The translations under genes were made by a program, and so were the position numbers. Source: Alphaproteobacteria bacterium (GTDB taxonomy: Bacteria > Pseudomonadota > Alphaproteobacteria > SMXP01). Taken from it: a stretch of 5,823 nt of DNA. The stretch spans positions 1 to 5,823 of the forward strand of contig JAJFIM010000322.1 in the NCBI GenBank assembly GCA_021774995.1, given 5' to 3'. Shown here piece after piece: positions 5,013-5,823 of this stretch; position 1 is the stretch's first letter; every line of letters begins with the position of its first letter. The notes below the pieces were generated by a model, which was not told the DNA's origin, did no database searches, and saw only the letters and a list, made by a program, of their open reading frames with translations.

Positions 5013-5519
5013 TCATGTGCCGACTTTCGGTCCGTCTGATCCGTCATTCTCTAACCAATTAAATTCGCCATTCTCACCAACAGGAAAATGACTCCGACAT
5101 GTTACGCAAAATGTCCCGTCATAAAATTTTGGGTCACGCGCATAAGTTTCTGCAATATCGTGGTTCATTGTCGTAATCTTTCCGCACTTCAAATGTCTGT
5201 AAGCACCCCGAACGGGGCGAACAAACCCTTTTGCGCGTTCGGATTGAGTTAGAATCACATATCCTTTTTGCTGACCGCTGTCGGGCTTGATCTCTCTATG
5301 GTCTTTTGTAACAGCACCGCCCCCTGATAATTGCTTAGCAGAGCGATCAACTGGGATAGCTTCTGCGGCCTTGCGCTTGGTAGCGTTGAGATTCTCGCGG
5401 GCGGCGGTTACGGCGTTACTTTTTTCCAGAACGGCCTTCTGTGCTTTATTCAGTTCCGACTTGGCCCGATTAAGCTTGATTGTTAGGTTTTCCAATAAAT
5501 CTATGTCGCTGTGGGTCAT
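5013..5519 (-). CDS. 168-aa phage protein: coiled-coil N-terminus, Cys-containing C-terminal domain
   Basis: Residues 1 to about 55 are charged and helical with regular Leu/Ala spacing (DLLENLTIKLNRAKSELNKA onward), likely a coiled coil. After a Gly-rich linker (SGGGAV, 65-70) comes a compact domain from about residue 85: KGYVILTQSERAKGFVRPVR, AYRHLKCG, IAETYARDPKFYDGTFCVTC and the end FNWLENDGSDGPKVGT. Cys112, Cys138 and Cys141 (CVTC), with His109 or His144 nearby, could bind zinc. I recall the C-terminal domain as a recurrent uncharacterised phage family, found here fused to a coiled coil. The ATG at 5519 has AAGAG about 8 bp upstream and is the natural start. The gene lies 12 bp after the 92-aa gene and 32 bp before the leader ORF, consistent with one operon. 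Confidence 0.85.
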   Translation of the reverse strand: MTHSDIDLLENLTIKLNRAKSELNKAQKAVLEKSNAVTAARENLNATKRKAAEAIPVDRSAKQLSGGGAVTKDHREIKPDSGQQKGYVILTQSERAKGFVRPVRGAYRHLKCGKITTMNHDIAETYARDPKFYDGTFCVTCRSHFPVGENGEFNWLENDGSDGPKVGT

Positions 5520-5531
5520 TTTTTTAATCTC

Positions 5532-5810
5532 TTAGTTGATTGTCTCGCGCTTTTCGCGCATCTGATTAAGGATATATTCTGCAATCCCGCGTTCGCTCGT
5601 TTCTCTGATCGTCTCCCAAGTCATTTCGAATTTTAGAATTTTATCGTCCATCACCACACCAAATGTTACGCTCGATCTCGATAATGCGGCCTCTATCTTA
5701 CGGCCTGGGTCATTTGTAATCTTCTCGCCACGCGATGCCTGCTTGAGCGCCGCCGCGATGCGCCGAGCTTGTTGCTTCAATACACGGAGTGGTGATCGGG
5801 CGGTGGTCAT
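5532..5810 (-). CDS. 92-aa phage protein of unknown function
   Basis: The basic N-terminal half (SPLRVLKQQARRIAAALKQA, then RKIEAALSRSS) is followed by TFGVVMDDKILKFEMTWETI (about residues 49-68) and a helical end (GIAEYILNQMREKRE). The TFG.VMDDK...W..IR.TSE..IAE.IL..M pattern resembles small phage proteins I have seen near Gp37/Gp68 genes, but no function is known to me. The ATG at 5810 is preceded by GGAG with spacing 9, within the 13-bp segment GGAGACTGAGTAA that ends the window. The reading frame is complete. It is the first visible gene of the minus-strand operon; upstream genes and the promoter lie off the right edge. Confidence 0.8.
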   Translation of the reverse strand: MTTARSPLRVLKQQARRIAAALKQASRGEKITNDPGRKIEAALSRSSVTFGVVMDDKILKFEMTWETIRETSERGIAEYILNQMREKRETIN

Positions 5811-5823
5811 TTACTCAGTCTCC
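5811..5823 (-). repeat. 13-bp repeated ribosome-binding segment, copy 2 (at window edge)
   Basis: The minus strand reads GGAGACTGAGTAA directly before the ATG of the 92-aa gene. It is identical to 4980-4992. The match may extend beyond the window. Confidence 0.75.

Noticed and set aside
4946..5047. N-terminal extension of the 109-aa gene to 5047
   Set aside because: The extension has no family resemblance and overlaps the leader ORF in another frame, and the ATG at 4945 has a good ribosome-binding site.

Overview
The window holds the junction between a bacterial chromosome and an integrated mobile element, most likely a prophage. The host is probably an alphaproteobacterium. The best evidence is the C-terminus of GatB, whose tail (GWFVGQVMQSTGGKANPQAV) matches my memory of alphaproteobacterial GatB. 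A short Sel1-repeat protein of a type I recall from that class and possible CtrA-type sites agree with this. No database search was possible, so the host class is an inference.

Left part, host chromosome (1 to about 2314), all on the plus strand. It holds the 3' part of gatB, then a very basic Lys/Ala histone H1-like gene built largely from a 30-bp tandem repeat and closed by a strong intrinsic terminator, then a small Sel1-repeat gene. Next comes the 5' half of a tRNA-Ser(GCU) gene with its own plausible promoter. The tRNA sequence stops being recognisable inside the 3' side of the anticodon stem, around position 2314.

Right part, mobile element (about 2315 to 5823), all on the minus strand and reading toward the tRNA. 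From upstream to downstream: a 92-aa protein of unknown function, a 168-aa protein with a coiled-coil N-terminus and a Cys-containing C-terminal domain, a 12-codon leader ORF, a 109-aa protein with an acidic tail, a DUF5131 (phage Gp37/Gp68-like) protein with a three-Cys motif, a small helix-turn-helix protein that could be the excisionase, and a complete tyrosine recombinase. The recombinase stop codon lies about 30 bp from the broken tRNA, the usual place for an integrase next to its attachment site. Gaps between the genes run from overlaps to about 30 bp, so they look like one operon whose promoter lies beyond the right edge.

The most notable points are four. The tRNA-Ser gene is split in the anticodon stem with no 3' half at this junction. 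The first 16 bp of the DUF5131 gene occur a second time, 364 bp upstream, as the start of a short leader ORF, which suggests the 109-aa gene was inserted there. The same 13-bp ribosome-binding segment occurs before two different start codons. The HTH reading frame runs 241 bp into the integrase gene. I see no clear evidence for a complete, previously undescribed multi-gene system; the DUF5131 and 109-aa pair is the nearest candidate.
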